From: a bacterium
GTDB taxonomy: Bacteria > Auribacterota > UBA3054
Direction of reading: 5' to 3'
Length of the DNA stretch: 62,307 bases
Assembly: GCA_017963805.1 (NCBI GenBank)
Contig: JAGCTE010000024.1
Coordinates: 1-62,307 of the forward strand
Shown here: piece by piece, positions 1-8,120 of the stretch
Position numbering within the stretch: position 1 is the first letter of the stretch
Layout of the letters: each line of letters opens with the position of its first letter
Translations under genes and position numbers: made by a program
The notes under the pieces: generated by a model
Database searches by the model: none
Told to the model about the DNA's origin: nothing
The model's input: the letters and a program-made list of their open reading frames with translations, nothing else

Positions 1-457
<457 letters not shown>

Positions 458-516
458 CTATGGATATAGAGGTTTTAGCCCAATTGGGCAGAATTGATTG
501 TTAAAATGTGTTGGTT

Positions 517-525
517 ATTCTAGCA
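517..525 (-). promoter_or_regulatory. Extended -10 promoter for gapA
   Basis: Reading leftward the sequence is TGCTAGAAT, a TGn extension followed by a good -10 hexamer. It would give a leader of about 60 nt before the GAPDH ATG. The same TGCTA core recurs at other promoters in this window. Confidence 0.6.
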
Positions 526-577
526 TAACCTCACATTCGGCGCAAGGGCCGCGCCCATCTTGCAACTCAGGAGATGG

Positions 578-606
578 TTGACTTTGAAAAGGCAAAGTGG
601 TATTAT
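578..606 (+). promoter_or_regulatory. Sigma-70-type promoter of rplM-rpsI
   Basis: TTGACT at 578-583 and TATTAT at 601-606 are separated by exactly 17 bp, a near-consensus housekeeping promoter. Transcription should start near 613 and leave a leader of about 100 nt before rplM. That leader has short self-complementary pieces (CCTTTAAAAGGG, and GTAC/GTAC further on) but matches no ribosomal leader I recognise. Confidence 0.75.
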
Positions 607-714
607 CTTAAGCCTAAACCTTTAAAAGGGAATAAACGTTTCCGAGCATGACGATTGTTCCGCTTTTTTGGTACGTAAAACAGAGTACTTTTCTTTATTT
701 AACTTAAGGAAATT

Positions 715-1161
715 ATGAAACAGCAAGACGTCAACAAGACCTTCGTTCTCAAACCTTCCGATGTCGATCAGAAATGGTATCTGGTCAACGCCGAAGGCCA
801 GAACCTCGGTCGACTCGCCACTAAAGTGGCCGACATTCTGCGCGGCAAAAACAAAGCCACCTTTACGCCGAACGTGGACGGCGGCGACTATGTCGTCGTC
901 ATCAACGCTGAGAAAGTGAGCGTTACCGGCCGCAAGGCGACCGATAAGTCCTACACCAGCCACTCCGGTTACCCCGGCGGCTTCAAGCGCCGTAATTTCG
1001 CGGATGTCATCTCCTCCCATCCGGAACGTGTCATTCTGCACGCCGTGAAGGGCATGCTCCCCAAGAACAAGCTCGGATACTCCATCCTTGCCAAACTCAA
1101 AGTCTACGCCGGTCCTGAGCATCCTCACACCGCGCAGAAACCAGTTGAGATCACCCTGTAA
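715..1161 (+). CDS. rplM: 50S ribosomal protein L13
   Basis: This 148-residue protein is the full usual length for bacterial L13, an early-assembly protein of the large ribosomal subunit. Recognisable features are the N-terminal [15 protein letters not shown] segment, the [12 protein letters not shown] strand, and the HSGYPGGFK and AVKGMLPKN motifs. An AAGGA site precedes the ATG. It is followed after 12 nt by rpsI, the conserved L13-S9 pairing in bacteria, and both are read from the promoter at 578-606. Confidence 0.98.
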   Translation: MKQQDVNKTFVLKPSDVDQKWYLVNAEGQNLGRLATKVADILRGKNKATFTPNVDGGDYVVVINAEKVSVTGRKATDKSYTSHSGYPGGFKRRNFADVISSHPERVILHAVKGMLPKNKLGYSILAKLKVYAGPEHPHTAQKPVEITL

Positions 1162-1173
1162 CACATCTGAAAT

Positions 1174-1674
1174 ATGAGCGAAAATATGAGCGAAAACAGC
1201 ACCGTCACCCAGGAAACCGTCGAGGTTCCCGAAGTCGAAAAAACGCCCGAAGTCCAGGCCGCTCCCGTCCCTGACACCCGCGTCTTCACTTCCAGCTACT
1301 CCGCCACCGGCCGCCGCAAAAGATCAAGCGCCCGCGTGGTCCTGAAGCCCGGAAGCGGAACCATTACCGTCAACGGCCGCACCTTCGAGGAATACTTCCC
1401 CGTCGACACCACGAGGCAGCTGGTCCAGGAAGCTTTCGAAGCCGCCAAGATCATCGGCAAGTTCGACGTTGTCGCCACTGTCAGCGGCGGCGGTATTTCC
1501 GGCCAGGCCGGCGCCATCCGTCACGGCATCGCCAGAGCTTTGGCTCTGATCGACGACGCTACGCGCGCCCTCGTCAAATCCAACGGCCTCCTCACCAGGG
1601 ACGCCCGCGAGAAAGAGCGCAAGAAATACGGTCAGCGCGGCGCCCGCGCCCGCTTCCAGTTCTCGAAGCGTTAA
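1174..1674 (+). CDS. rpsI: 30S ribosomal protein S9
   Basis: The core from about residue 40 is standard S9: GRRKRSSARV near the start, SGGGISGQAGAIRHGIARAL in the middle, and a basic C-terminus ending RARFQFSKR, the tail that reaches the P-site tRNA. The first 40 or so residues form an acidic, proline-rich extension that is longer than usual. The start is ambiguous: a 12-nt tandem repeat gives MSENMSEN, so either ATG 1174 or ATG 1186 could be used, and neither has a strong Shine-Dalgarno sequence. It shares the rplM transcript. Confidence 0.97.
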   Translation: MSENMSENSTVTQETVEVPEVEKTPEVQAAPVPDTRVFTSSYSATGRRKRSSARVVLKPGSGTITVNGRTFEEYFPVDTTRQLVQEAFEAAKIIGKFDVVATVSGGGISGQAGAIRHGIARALALIDDATRALVKSNGLLTRDAREKERKKYGQRGARARFQFSKR

Positions 1675-1714
1675 AGATACCGCCCGCTATCGGCGTATCA
1701 TCCTTCGGTTTTGC

Positions 1715-1790
1715 GCGGGTGTAACTCAATTGGCAGAGTCACAGCCTTCCAAGCTGTTGGTTGCCGGTTCGAGTCCGGTCGCCCGCTCCA
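1715..1790 (+). tRNA. tRNA-Gly (anticodon TCC), CCA encoded
   Basis: A complete cloverleaf can be drawn. The acceptor stem pairs GCGGGTG with CGCCCGC, the D-stem pairs ACTC with GAGT, and the anticodon stem ACAGC/GCTGT encloses loop CTTCCAA (anticodon TCC). The T-arm is GCCGG-TTCGAGT-CCGGT. The discriminator is U and the 3' CCA is encoded. A terminator follows within 10 nt. Confidence 0.97.
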
Positions 1791-1798
1791 CCGAAGCA

Positions 1799-1830
1799 AA
1801 AAAAAGAGCCGCGCAAGCGGCTCTTTTTTT
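1799..1830. terminator. Bidirectional intrinsic terminator between tRNA-Gly and the leftward operon
   Basis: An eight-pair stem AGAGCCGC/GCGGCTCT with a GCAA tetraloop is flanked by A-runs on one side and seven T residues on the other. It can stop both the rightward tRNA transcript and the leftward operon whose last gene ends at 1852. Confidence 0.9.
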
Positions 1831-1851
1831 ATGCCCTGACATTAGGGCTTT

Positions 1852-3459
1852 TCAATTCTCGCGGGTCATGGTGACGTCGTAGATGTCGAGGAAACAGTTG
1901 GTGGCCTGGCCGTCGAGATAGAAGTGCAGCGCCATATTGATCGTGTCGCTCTTTATGGTCTTGCTGGAGTGCTCGGCGTGATGGACGAAGCTCAGGTCGG
2001 CGAAATCCTCGCTGATGGAGAATTCCTCGCTCCTGTCGTTCTTGGTCTGATGGAGCGTGTCCCCTCTTATCTCGTCTTCCCAATCCTGCTCGAAACGGAT
2101 GCGGCCTTTGCCGCCTCTTCCCCTCGCCTTGAAGCTGACGCGGTAGTTCTTGCCGTCGTAAAGCTTGAGATGAGATTTGCACAAGCCGCCCGTGCCGCCG
2201 ATGTAGCCGTCGGCGTAGGAAATATGAGCGTAATCGATGACGGCCGTCTGCCCTGTCATGCGGTCAACGATCACCGTCTCGCTCTTGATGTCGGCCACGG
2301 GCGCGGCGTTGCGGTCCCAGAGCTGTTCCTCTTTCCAGCCGGCCAAGGCCTTGTAGGGCTTGTAGGTGTCCTTGCCTTTCAGCTGCGTGGTCGGGCCGAA
2401 GGCCGGGCGCGCTTTGACGCCGATGTTGCGGGCGACGTAAAAATAGCCTTCTATATCGCTGAGCAGAAGGTCCAGAAGGCCGTCCCTGTCTATGTCGTAA
2501 AGGTAGCAGCGCGCGCCTTCTCCAACCGGCGTCGAAGAGCCGTTGACGGTCAGTTCGCCGACAAAGTTCAAAAGCCTCGGGTTTTCCGGATCCGCCTGCT
2601 CGGGCGAGCAGTACATCAGAAGTTTGCCTTCGGAATCGGCTATCAGAATGTCCATCTTGCCGTCGCCGTTCAGATCGCCGTGGCAGGGGTCGAGCATCTC
2701 GCGTCCGTAGCCGTAGGCCAGCCACTGCCTGTCGTCCTCGGGCTTGAAGCGCGGGTTGGCCCTGCTTCCCCAGTTCTTGAAGAAATAGACGGCGTTGGCG
2801 GAGTAGGAGGCGTCGCCCATGTAAAGGTCGAAGTTGCCGTCGTTGTCCCAGTCGTAGAAGCGCGGGGTGAATCCGCGGCCGCGGTAAGGCTCCTTGTTGA
2901 AGACCAGAGTAGGCGCGGAGGATTTGAAGTATCCGTTGCCAAGCGCCCTTATGACGTAGATCTCGCCGTTTTCGGAAGTGTAGACGATATCCGGCTTGCC
3001 GTCGTCCTCGAAGTCCTGGACGTCAACGTGCAGAAGCGACCATTTGGAGTATTGGCCGTGCAAAAACTTGCCTATGGAAAATTTCGGAGGATACGTGCCG
3101 TTCTTGCTGGTCTGGTCAAAGTACCAGATGAAACCGCCCTCGCCGCCGACCACCAGATCGGGCTTGCCGTCCTCGGTCACGTCGGCAAAGCAAACGGAGG
3201 GGCCTACCCGATAGTACCCGCTGTAGGCGCCGTGCTTAAGAGTGTAGAGCTCGCCGCCCCTGACTTTGAGAAAACCTTCCTTCGTGACGCCGTCCCAAAG
3301 GTTATCGCGCATCTCGATCTTGTCCTTGCTGATGAACTTTTTGTCCAAAAGATGTTCTTTCGGCTTCTCCTTCTCCTCTTCATCGGCATACAGGAACGAA
3401 ATGGAAAGAGTAAGAGCCAGAAGAGAGGCGAACAACAGTTTCTTTTCTAAGTGAGTCAT
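1852..3459 (-). CDS. Secreted FG-GAP/VCBS-repeat protein with C-terminal ligand-binding-like domain (paralog 1)
   Basis: A 535-residue protein with an N-terminal signal peptide (hydrophobic LLFASLLALTLSISFLYA) and then a charged linker. The middle holds several FG-GAP-type repeats with the calcium-binding-like patterns DVTEDGKPDLV, YDWDNDGNFDLYMGD, GDLNGDGKMDILIAD and DIDRDGLLDLLLSD, as in beta-propeller or integrin-alpha-like proteins. The C-terminal 130 residues are beta-rich, with a FKARGRGGKGRIRFEQ segment and an LDI/YDV ending, resembling a carbohydrate-binding jelly-roll. It is a close paralog of the upstream gene, sharing NLWDGV and QWLAYGYGRE. Ligand and role are unknown. It is last in the leftward run, 6 nt after its paralog. 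Confidence 0.85.
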   Translation of the reverse strand: MTHLEKKLLFASLLALTLSISFLYADEEEKEKPKEHLLDKKFISKDKIEMRDNLWDGVTKEGFLKVRGGELYTLKHGAYSGYYRVGPSVCFADVTEDGKPDLVVGGEGGFIWYFDQTSKNGTYPPKFSIGKFLHGQYSKWSLLHVDVQDFEDDGKPDIVYTSENGEIYVIRALGNGYFKSSAPTLVFNKEPYRGRGFTPRFYDWDNDGNFDLYMGDASYSANAVYFFKNWGSRANPRFKPEDDRQWLAYGYGREMLDPCHGDLNGDGKMDILIADSEGKLLMYCSPEQADPENPRLLNFVGELTVNGSSTPVGEGARCYLYDIDRDGLLDLLLSDIEGYFYVARNIGVKARPAFGPTTQLKGKDTYKPYKALAGWKEEQLWDRNAAPVADIKSETVIVDRMTGQTAVIDYAHISYADGYIGGTGGLCKSHLKLYDGKNYRVSFKARGRGGKGRIRFEQDWEDEIRGDTLHQTKNDRSEEFSISEDFADLSFVHHAEHSSKTIKSDTINMALHFYLDGQATNCFLDIYDVTMTREN

Positions 3460-3465
3460 CTTCTT

Positions 3466-5115
3466 TTACTGCTTTTGGAATTTGATATCTCTGATGTCCA
3501 GGAAGGCGTTGGTCGCGCCCGGGTTCATTTTGAAGCTTACGGAAACGGACGGATGTTCGCGGCGGTTGCTCACGAATTCGGGAGTGTAAAGGAAGGAGCA
3601 GTCGGTCCATTCGTTGCCGGCGGAAACGTCGAAGTCCTTCGTGAAACTCTCGTCGTATTCGGTGTCGCCCTTCACGATCTTTTCGTAGATCTGCCTGATG
3701 TGCAGCACAGGCTTGACCGCGCGGCCCCTGACCTTGAAGGACAGGCGGTAGGCGGTCCCGTAATCCATGTTGTTGATGTTGTCGTCGTAATACTTGGCAA
3801 AGTAGGAGTCCGTGCCGGTGTAGCCGTCCTCGTAATAGGCTCTCGCGAAACTGTATTTCTCGCCCGTCTCAACGTCCGTCTCGCTAAGGTATTTTATGTT
3901 GCAGGCCGTGTTGCCGCCGTAGCGCGCCGGGTTCCAATAGGAGTAGGAGTCGTCCTCGTGGTGGCCGTACCAGGTCCTTGCCATAGGGCCGGAATAAGGT
4001 TTCAGCCTGTCCTGGGCCTTCACGATGACAGGCTTCGAGAATTCGCAGCGCTCCATCGGGCCGACGAACTGGGAGGCGTAGATCTTGCCGTCCACCGAGC
4101 TTATGAGAAGGTCCATCTTCTTGTTGCCGGTAAGATCGGCGAGATACGGGCGCGTTCCGATGCCGAAGAACTTGGCGGGCGTGTCGGCGAACTTCGCCTC
4201 GCCCTTGTATTCCAGCAAGTACTGAGCGTCCGATTGGTCTTCCTTGAAGCCGACGTTAATGTAAAGGTGGAGACCGCCGTCAAGGGCGCCCGTAAGTATG
4301 TCGGGCTTGCCGTCGCCGTTGAAGTCGGCTATGGTGGGCGCCAACTGTTCCCTGCCGTAGCCGTAGGCGAGCCACTGCGGCTTCTGGTTGCGGAAATTGG
4401 GGGCGGAGCTGGTGCCTTTGTTGAAAAGGATGTAGATGGCGTTGGCCGAGTAAGAGCCTTCGCCGTAGATAAGGTCGTAGTTGCCGTCGCCGTTCCAGTC
4501 GTAGATCCTCGGCGAAAGCTGGCGGCCGGTGTACAGTTCGCCGTTCTCGCCGTTGCCGTTCAGCTGGATCTGGGCGTTCTCCGCGACGTTGAAAAGTCCC
4601 TCGCCCTTGCCCTTCAGAAAGAAGATGCGGCCCTGGTCGGCACCTATCACGATGTCCGCTATGTTGTCGCCGTCCATGTCGTGGACGTCAACGCCCGTCA
4701 CGGCGCAGCCCAAAAAGGAGTGCAGGAAGCGGCCGGAACCGAATTTCGGCGGCCAGGATTTGCCTTCCCGCTTGAAGATCCAGACGAAGCCGCTTTCCGA
4801 GGCGGCCACGAGCTCCATCCTCCCGTCGTTGTCAACGTCGGCGTAGCATATGGGGTTGCCGAGCCTGCCCGGGCCCACGTTCCTGTCTTCCTTGAAATGG
4901 TAGATCTCTATGGGCTTGAGCTGTATCTCGCCGTTGCCGTTCACGCCGTCCCAGAGATTGTCGACCTTGACTTTGGTGGCGAAATCCGCGCTGGTCATAA
5001 GATTGGGATTGGGCGGAACGGGGGCGGCGGCGCCTTTGGCGGCGGGCTTTCCCGTTTCAGCCGCGAAAATTTGCGCGCTCAAAAAAAGCGCCGTGATAAA
5101 GAGTGTGCGTTTCAT
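3466..5115 (-). CDS. Secreted FG-GAP/VCBS-repeat protein with C-terminal ligand-binding-like domain (paralog 2)
   Basis: A 549-residue paralog of the next gene in the run. It starts with a signal peptide (LFITALFLSAQIFAA), then a low-complexity Ala/Pro linker and NLWDGVNGNGE. FG-GAP repeats follow, with motifs DVDNDGRMELV, DMDGDNIADIVIG, YDWNGDGNYDLIYGE, DFNGDGKPDIL and DLTGNKKMDLLIS. The C-terminal domain has FKVRGRAVKPVLHIRQ and ends NAFLDIRDIKFQKQ. The parallel domain order and shared motifs imply a tandem duplication followed by divergence. Export to the periplasm or cell surface is likely. Only 4 nt separate it from the upstream small gene. Confidence 0.85.
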   Translation of the reverse strand: MKRTLFITALFLSAQIFAAETGKPAAKGAAAPVPPNPNLMTSADFATKVKVDNLWDGVNGNGEIQLKPIEIYHFKEDRNVGPGRLGNPICYADVDNDGRMELVAASESGFVWIFKREGKSWPPKFGSGRFLHSFLGCAVTGVDVHDMDGDNIADIVIGADQGRIFFLKGKGEGLFNVAENAQIQLNGNGENGELYTGRQLSPRIYDWNGDGNYDLIYGEGSYSANAIYILFNKGTSSAPNFRNQKPQWLAYGYGREQLAPTIADFNGDGKPDILTGALDGGLHLYINVGFKEDQSDAQYLLEYKGEAKFADTPAKFFGIGTRPYLADLTGNKKMDLLISSVDGKIYASQFVGPMERCEFSKPVIVKAQDRLKPYSGPMARTWYGHHEDDSYSYWNPARYGGNTACNIKYLSETDVETGEKYSFARAYYEDGYTGTDSYFAKYYDDNINNMDYGTAYRLSFKVRGRAVKPVLHIRQIYEKIVKGDTEYDESFTKDFDVSAGNEWTDCSFLYTPEFVSNRREHPSVSVSFKMNPGATNAFLDIRDIKFQKQ

Positions 5116-5119
5116 AAGA

Positions 5120-5410
5120 TTAACCTTTTTTGTCGAGCTCCTTCACCTTTTTGTAGCTTTCGCATTTGTAGGCGAAGTAAGGGTTGCAGCAAAGATCCTC
5201 TATTTCTTCCTGGTAAACTTTCCACTTCGTGCTGTCGCTTATGGTGTTGCGGCGGGCGGGGCACTCAAGCACTATGTAGCGCCTGTTGTAGGGGTCCATC
5301 GCCTGGGCGTAGATGAAAAGCTTCTCCTCGGCGTAAGGGCATTTCGTCCGGCTCTGCAGTTCGTGCATGACGTCTTCCATGGAAAGTTTTGGGCTGTTTT
5401 TCTCTTCCAT
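5120..5410 (-). CDS. Small Cys-containing protein of unknown function
   Basis: I take the ATG at 5410 (MEEKNSPKLSMEDV), giving 96 residues. A longer frame reaching 5521 would overlap tsaC and has an unnatural Arg/Gly-rich beginning. Five cysteines occur (KCPY, ECPAR, a CC pair and YKCES), compatible with a bound metal or cluster, but I know no family with this pattern. No signal peptide or membrane segment is visible. It lies between tsaC (2 nt away) and the FG-GAP pair, so it is co-transcribed. Confidence 0.7.
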   Translation of the reverse strand: MEEKNSPKLSMEDVMHELQSRTKCPYAEEKLFIYAQAMDPYNRRYIVLECPARRNTISDSTKWKVYQEEIEDLCCNPYFAYKCESYKKVKELDKKG

Positions 5411-5412
5411 AA

Positions 5413-5958
5413 TTATTCCGCTTTCCTTATTGTTCTCGGTTCTCCTCCCGTCAGGTCGACCACCTCGGAGGCCACTCCCCTGACTCTTCCGCCGTCCACT
5501 ACGACGGCCACTCCTTTCCACAAATCTTCGGTGTCAGCGACATCCGTGGGCGGGATCTTCCCGCTTACGTTGGCGCTCGTTCCGAAGACCGGCTCCCCGA
5601 CCAGGTCGAGCATTGCGCAGACCTCCCTGTGGTCGGGATAGCGGACGCCCACCTTTCCGCCGTCTTTCGGCAGGAGGAAAGTGTAGGGGCCCGGCAGTTT
5701 CTCATTCAAGGTTTTTCTGATCTCTTCGCTCTGTTCTCCCGCGACACTAAAGAGCGTTTTGAAAGAGCCGACGTGGTACGCGCAGGGCTTGCTAAGATCC
5801 CTTCCTTTCAAAGCGTAGGCAAGAGCCCTCGCTTTTTCCGTGAAGAAAAGCCCGTAGACCGTCTCGGTCGGGAAGATGGCGAGGCGCCCGCTTCTCAAAG
5901 CGTCGGCGGCCGCGCTGACGGCTTCTTCCCTTTCCTTAGTGAGATCTATAACGCGCAC
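5413..5958 (-). CDS. tsaC: L-threonylcarbamoyladenylate synthase (Sua5/YciO/YrdC family)
   Basis: A single-domain 181-residue YrdC fold. The nucleotide-binding signature FPTETVYGL is at residues 29-37, with KPCAYHV, PGPYTFLLP and FGTSANVSGK further on. This enzyme makes threonylcarbamoyl-AMP from threonine, bicarbonate and ATP, the first step of the t6A37 modification of ANN-decoding tRNAs. The partner transferase tsaD is in the same window (58955-59965); tsaB and tsaE are not seen. The start is GTG at 5958, just after the purE stop. The length fits the short TsaC form, without the extra Sua5 domain. Confidence 0.92.
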   Translation of the reverse strand: MRVIDLTKEREEAVSAAADALRSGRLAIFPTETVYGLFFTEKARALAYALKGRDLSKPCAYHVGSFKTLFSVAGEQSEEIRKTLNEKLPGPYTFLLPKDGGKVGVRYPDHREVCAMLDLVGEPVFGTSANVSGKIPPTDVADTEDLWKGVAVVVDGGRVRGVASEVVDLTGGEPRTIRKAE

Positions 5959-5960
5959 TT

Positions 5961-6413
5961 TTATTCGCCTCTCTTTTCCTTCCAGAGCCTTGCGGCCAAG
6001 GCTTCGTCCTGCAGCGCCAAAATTTGGAGCGCGAGGTAGGCGGCGTTCTTGGCGCCGTGGCTTCCGACCGCCACCGTCGCCACCGGAACGCCCTTGGGCA
6101 TCTGCACAGTCGACAGCAGAGCGTCAAGCCCGCCAAGTCCCCCGCATTCCAGCGGCACGCCTATAACGGGCAGGATCGTGCGGGCCGCCACGGCGCCCGC
6201 CAGATGCGCCGCCAATCCCGCGCCGGCGATCAGGACTTTTATGCCCCTTTCGTGCGCTTTGGAGGCGTATTCGGCGACTTTGTCCGGAGTGCGGTGCGCG
6301 GACATTACGGAGACTTCGCAGCCGATGCCGTAGCTTTCCAAGATCTCCTTTGCGTTCTTCATGACCGCCTCGTCGGAAACGCTTCCGTAGACTATGCCAA
6401 CTTTGATCTCCAT
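5961..6413 (-). CDS. purE: N5-carboxyaminoimidazole ribonucleotide mutase
   Basis: A 150-residue PurE with GSVSD at 10-14, SAHRTP at 38-43, GAGLAAHLAG near 65 and a C-terminal GGLDALLSTVQMP segment. It belongs to the AIR-carboxylation step of de novo purine synthesis. Whether it acts on N5-CAIR (class I) or directly on AIR plus CO2 (class II) cannot be settled without knowing whether purK is elsewhere. An AGGAG site lies in the end of the hpt gene upstream. It sits beside hpt, a purine salvage gene. Confidence 0.95.
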   Translation of the reverse strand: MEIKVGIVYGSVSDEAVMKNAKEILESYGIGCEVSVMSAHRTPDKVAEYASKAHERGIKVLIAGAGLAAHLAGAVAARTILPVIGVPLECGGLGGLDALLSTVQMPKGVPVATVAVGSHGAKNAAYLALQILALQDEALAARLWKEKRGE

Positions 6414-6417
6414 AGGT

Positions 6418-6939
6418 TTACTCCTTTATTAGTTTTGCCACGAAAGGCAGATTGCGGTATTGCTGTTCAAAGTCCAAGCCGTAGCCGATGATGAAGTCGC
6501 TGCCGACGTCCATTCCGGTGAACTTCGCCTTCACGTCGACCTTTCTCATTTCCTTTTTGTCGAGAAGCACGCAGGCTTCTATCTTTTCCGCCCCGAGCTC
6601 CTCGTAGATCTCGACGGCTTTTTTCAGGGTCCTGCCGGTCTCCAACACGGTGTCCGCCAAAAGGACGTATTTGCCTTTGCAGTCCAATTGCGGCATCAGA
6701 ATGCACTTCACTTCGCCCGTGCTTTGTGTCCCGGAGTAAGAGGCGCAGTCGATGAAATCGGTCTCCGCTTCCACTCCCAAATTCGAAAGCGCTCTCAAAA
6801 GATCGCTCGTGAAGTGCAGGCAGCCTTTCAAAACGCCCGTGACGATGAGAGGCTTTTTGCCTACGTCGGCGGCCACTTCGAAAGCCAGTCTTTCGACGAC
6901 CTGCCTGATCTGCATTTCCGTTAGAATTATTTCGTACAT
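6418..6939 (-). CDS. hpt: Hypoxanthine phosphoribosyltransferase
   Basis: A 173-residue type I phosphoribosyltransferase. The PRPP-binding loop is YVLLADTVLETGRTL near residues 91-105. VTGVLKGCLHF lies near residue 34, and an FIIGYGLDFEQQYRNLP segment near the C-terminus fits the bacterial HPRT hood. It salvages hypoxanthine or guanine to nucleotides in the cytosol. The ATG lies 1 nt after the nusB stop, with a GAGGAAGG ribosome site inside nusB, so translation is probably coupled. Confidence 0.94.
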   Translation of the reverse strand: MYEIILTEMQIRQVVERLAFEVAADVGKKPLIVTGVLKGCLHFTSDLLRALSNLGVEAETDFIDCASYSGTQSTGEVKCILMPQLDCKGKYVLLADTVLETGRTLKKAVEIYEELGAEKIEACVLLDKKEMRKVDVKAKFTGMDVGSDFIIGYGLDFEQQYRNLPFVAKLIKE

Positions 6940-6940
6940 G

Positions 6941-7633
6941 TCAATACCCTTCCTCGAGCTTTTCGGCTTCCCGCTGGGCTCTTCTGGCTTCGCGCTCCGC
7001 CTCCCTGGCTCTGCGCCTCTCCTCTCTTTCGGCTTCGCGCTCCGCCTCTATGGCCGCCCTTCTGGCTTCCTTTTCCTTTTCCAGCTGCTCGGCCTCCCTG
7101 GCGTACTTCGCAAGATAAGCCGATTTTGTGAGCTTGACCTTCTCCTGCTTCGTTTCGGGGCGCGGCGCCTCCGGCGCGGCCGACCCTTCCGTTTCCGCCT
7201 TGGCGGGCTCTTCCCTGACAATGTTGTTTGTCTCGACGTTCACGGCGTCGAGTATCCCGTTGACGAAACGTCCGGATTCCTCGGTGCCGAAGAGTTTGGC
7301 GATTGAGACGGCCTCGTTTATGGCGACAACCGCCGGGGCGCTGTGCTTAAATTTGAACTCGCAGATGGCTATGCGCATGATCTGCCTGTCGACCATGGCT
7401 ATCCTCTCCTTGTCCCAGTTGTGCGTGTGATTGAAGATCAGTTCGTCTATCTCTTCGGCGTTTCTCACGACGCCTCTGGCCAGAGAATAGGCGTAATCGT
7501 TGACGGACTGCGGGAAAGGGCGGGAAAAAACGCTCTCTATCCTTGAGGCGACCGAAAAATCGTCCGTCCTCTGCATATCCAGGGCATAGAGCATACAAAG
7601 AGCTAAAATACGCGACTTGCGTCTGGGAAGCAT
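6941..7633 (-). CDS. nusB: Transcription antitermination factor NusB with charged C-terminal extension
   Basis: Residues 1-145 are a normal NusB: RRKSRILALCMLYALD at the start, then VDRQIMRIAICEFK, AINEAVSIAKLFGTEESGRFVNGILDAV. NusB binds NusE/S10 and boxA RNA in antitermination of rRNA operons. The usual NusB length is about 140 residues, whereas this one has 230. The extra C-terminal 85 residues are an Ala/Glu/Arg-rich run of repeated REAER-type units, likely a single long charged helix. It follows ribH by 9 nt, a common neighbour pair. Confidence 0.95.
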   Translation of the reverse strand: MLPRRKSRILALCMLYALDMQRTDDFSVASRIESVFSRPFPQSVNDYAYSLARGVVRNAEEIDELIFNHTHNWDKERIAMVDRQIMRIAICEFKFKHSAPAVVAINEAVSIAKLFGTEESGRFVNGILDAVNVETNNIVREEPAKAETEGSAAPEAPRPETKQEKVKLTKSAYLAKYAREAEQLEKEKEARRAAIEAEREAEREERRRAREAEREARRAQREAEKLEEGY

Positions 7634-7642
7634 TTTTTCTCC

Positions 7643-8110
7643 TTAGAGCTGCTTGTAGATCCCGAGCATCTCGATGGCTGAAAGCGTGGCGTCCCATCCC
7701 TTGTTGCCGGACTTGGAGCCGGCCCTTTCCACGGCCTGCTCTATCGTGTCGCAGGTCAGAACGCCGAACGTCATGGGAACTTCCGTCTGCTGCATGGAAG
7801 CCTGCGCGATGCCTTTCGCGCTCTCGGCCGCCACGAATTCAAAGTGCGGCGTGGCGCCCCTTATGACGGCGCCAAGGCAGACGACCGCGTCGACTTTGCC
7901 GCTCTTGGCAAGCTTTGCGGCGGTGGGCGGGATCTCCCAGGCGCCGGGAACGAAGACGACCGTTACTTCCTCTTCTTTTCCGCCGTGGCGGCGCCAGCAG
8001 TCAAGGGCGCCTTCCAGAAGCTTTCCGGTGATGATCTCGTTGAAACGGCTGACCACGACGCCTAATCTTTTGCCTTCCGCGTTCAGCATGCCTTCTAGTT
8101 TTTTATACAT
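7643..8110 (-). CDS. ribH: 6,7-dimethyl-8-ribityllumazine synthase
   Basis: A 155-residue lumazine synthase with the FNEIITGKLLEGALDCW, VPGAWEIP, CLGAVIRGATPHFEFV and MTFGVLTCDTIEQA motifs. It condenses the pyrimidine from the GTP branch with 3,4-dihydroxy-2-butanone 4-phosphate, the product of ribBA just upstream, in riboflavin synthesis, and it usually forms icosahedral or pentameric assemblies. A strong AAAGGAGGT site precedes the ATG. Riboflavin synthase and ribD are not in this window. Confidence 0.96.
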   Translation of the reverse strand: MYKKLEGMLNAEGKRLGVVVSRFNEIITGKLLEGALDCWRRHGGKEEEVTVVFVPGAWEIPPTAAKLAKSGKVDAVVCLGAVIRGATPHFEFVAAESAKGIAQASMQQTEVPMTFGVLTCDTIEQAVERAGSKSGNKGWDATLSAIEMLGIYKQL

Positions 8111-8120
8111 ACGACCTCCT

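Noticed and set aside
613..714. The long leader of rplM as a ribosomal-protein autoregulatory structure.
   Set aside because: Only short stems can be drawn and no known L13 or S9 leader motif is seen, so I record only the promoter.
1924..3450. A 508-codon rightward open frame opposite the FG-GAP gene at 1852-3459.
   Set aside because: It mirrors the third-base pattern of the real leftward gene, has no ribosome site, and its product is a Val/Ala/Gly-rich non-domain sequence. The leftward frame has a signal peptide and FG-GAP repeats.
3451..5316. A 621-codon rightward open frame opposite the second FG-GAP gene.
   Set aside because: Same reason: a GC-rich antisense shadow without motifs, and it overlaps the small gene at 5120 and real starts on the other strand.
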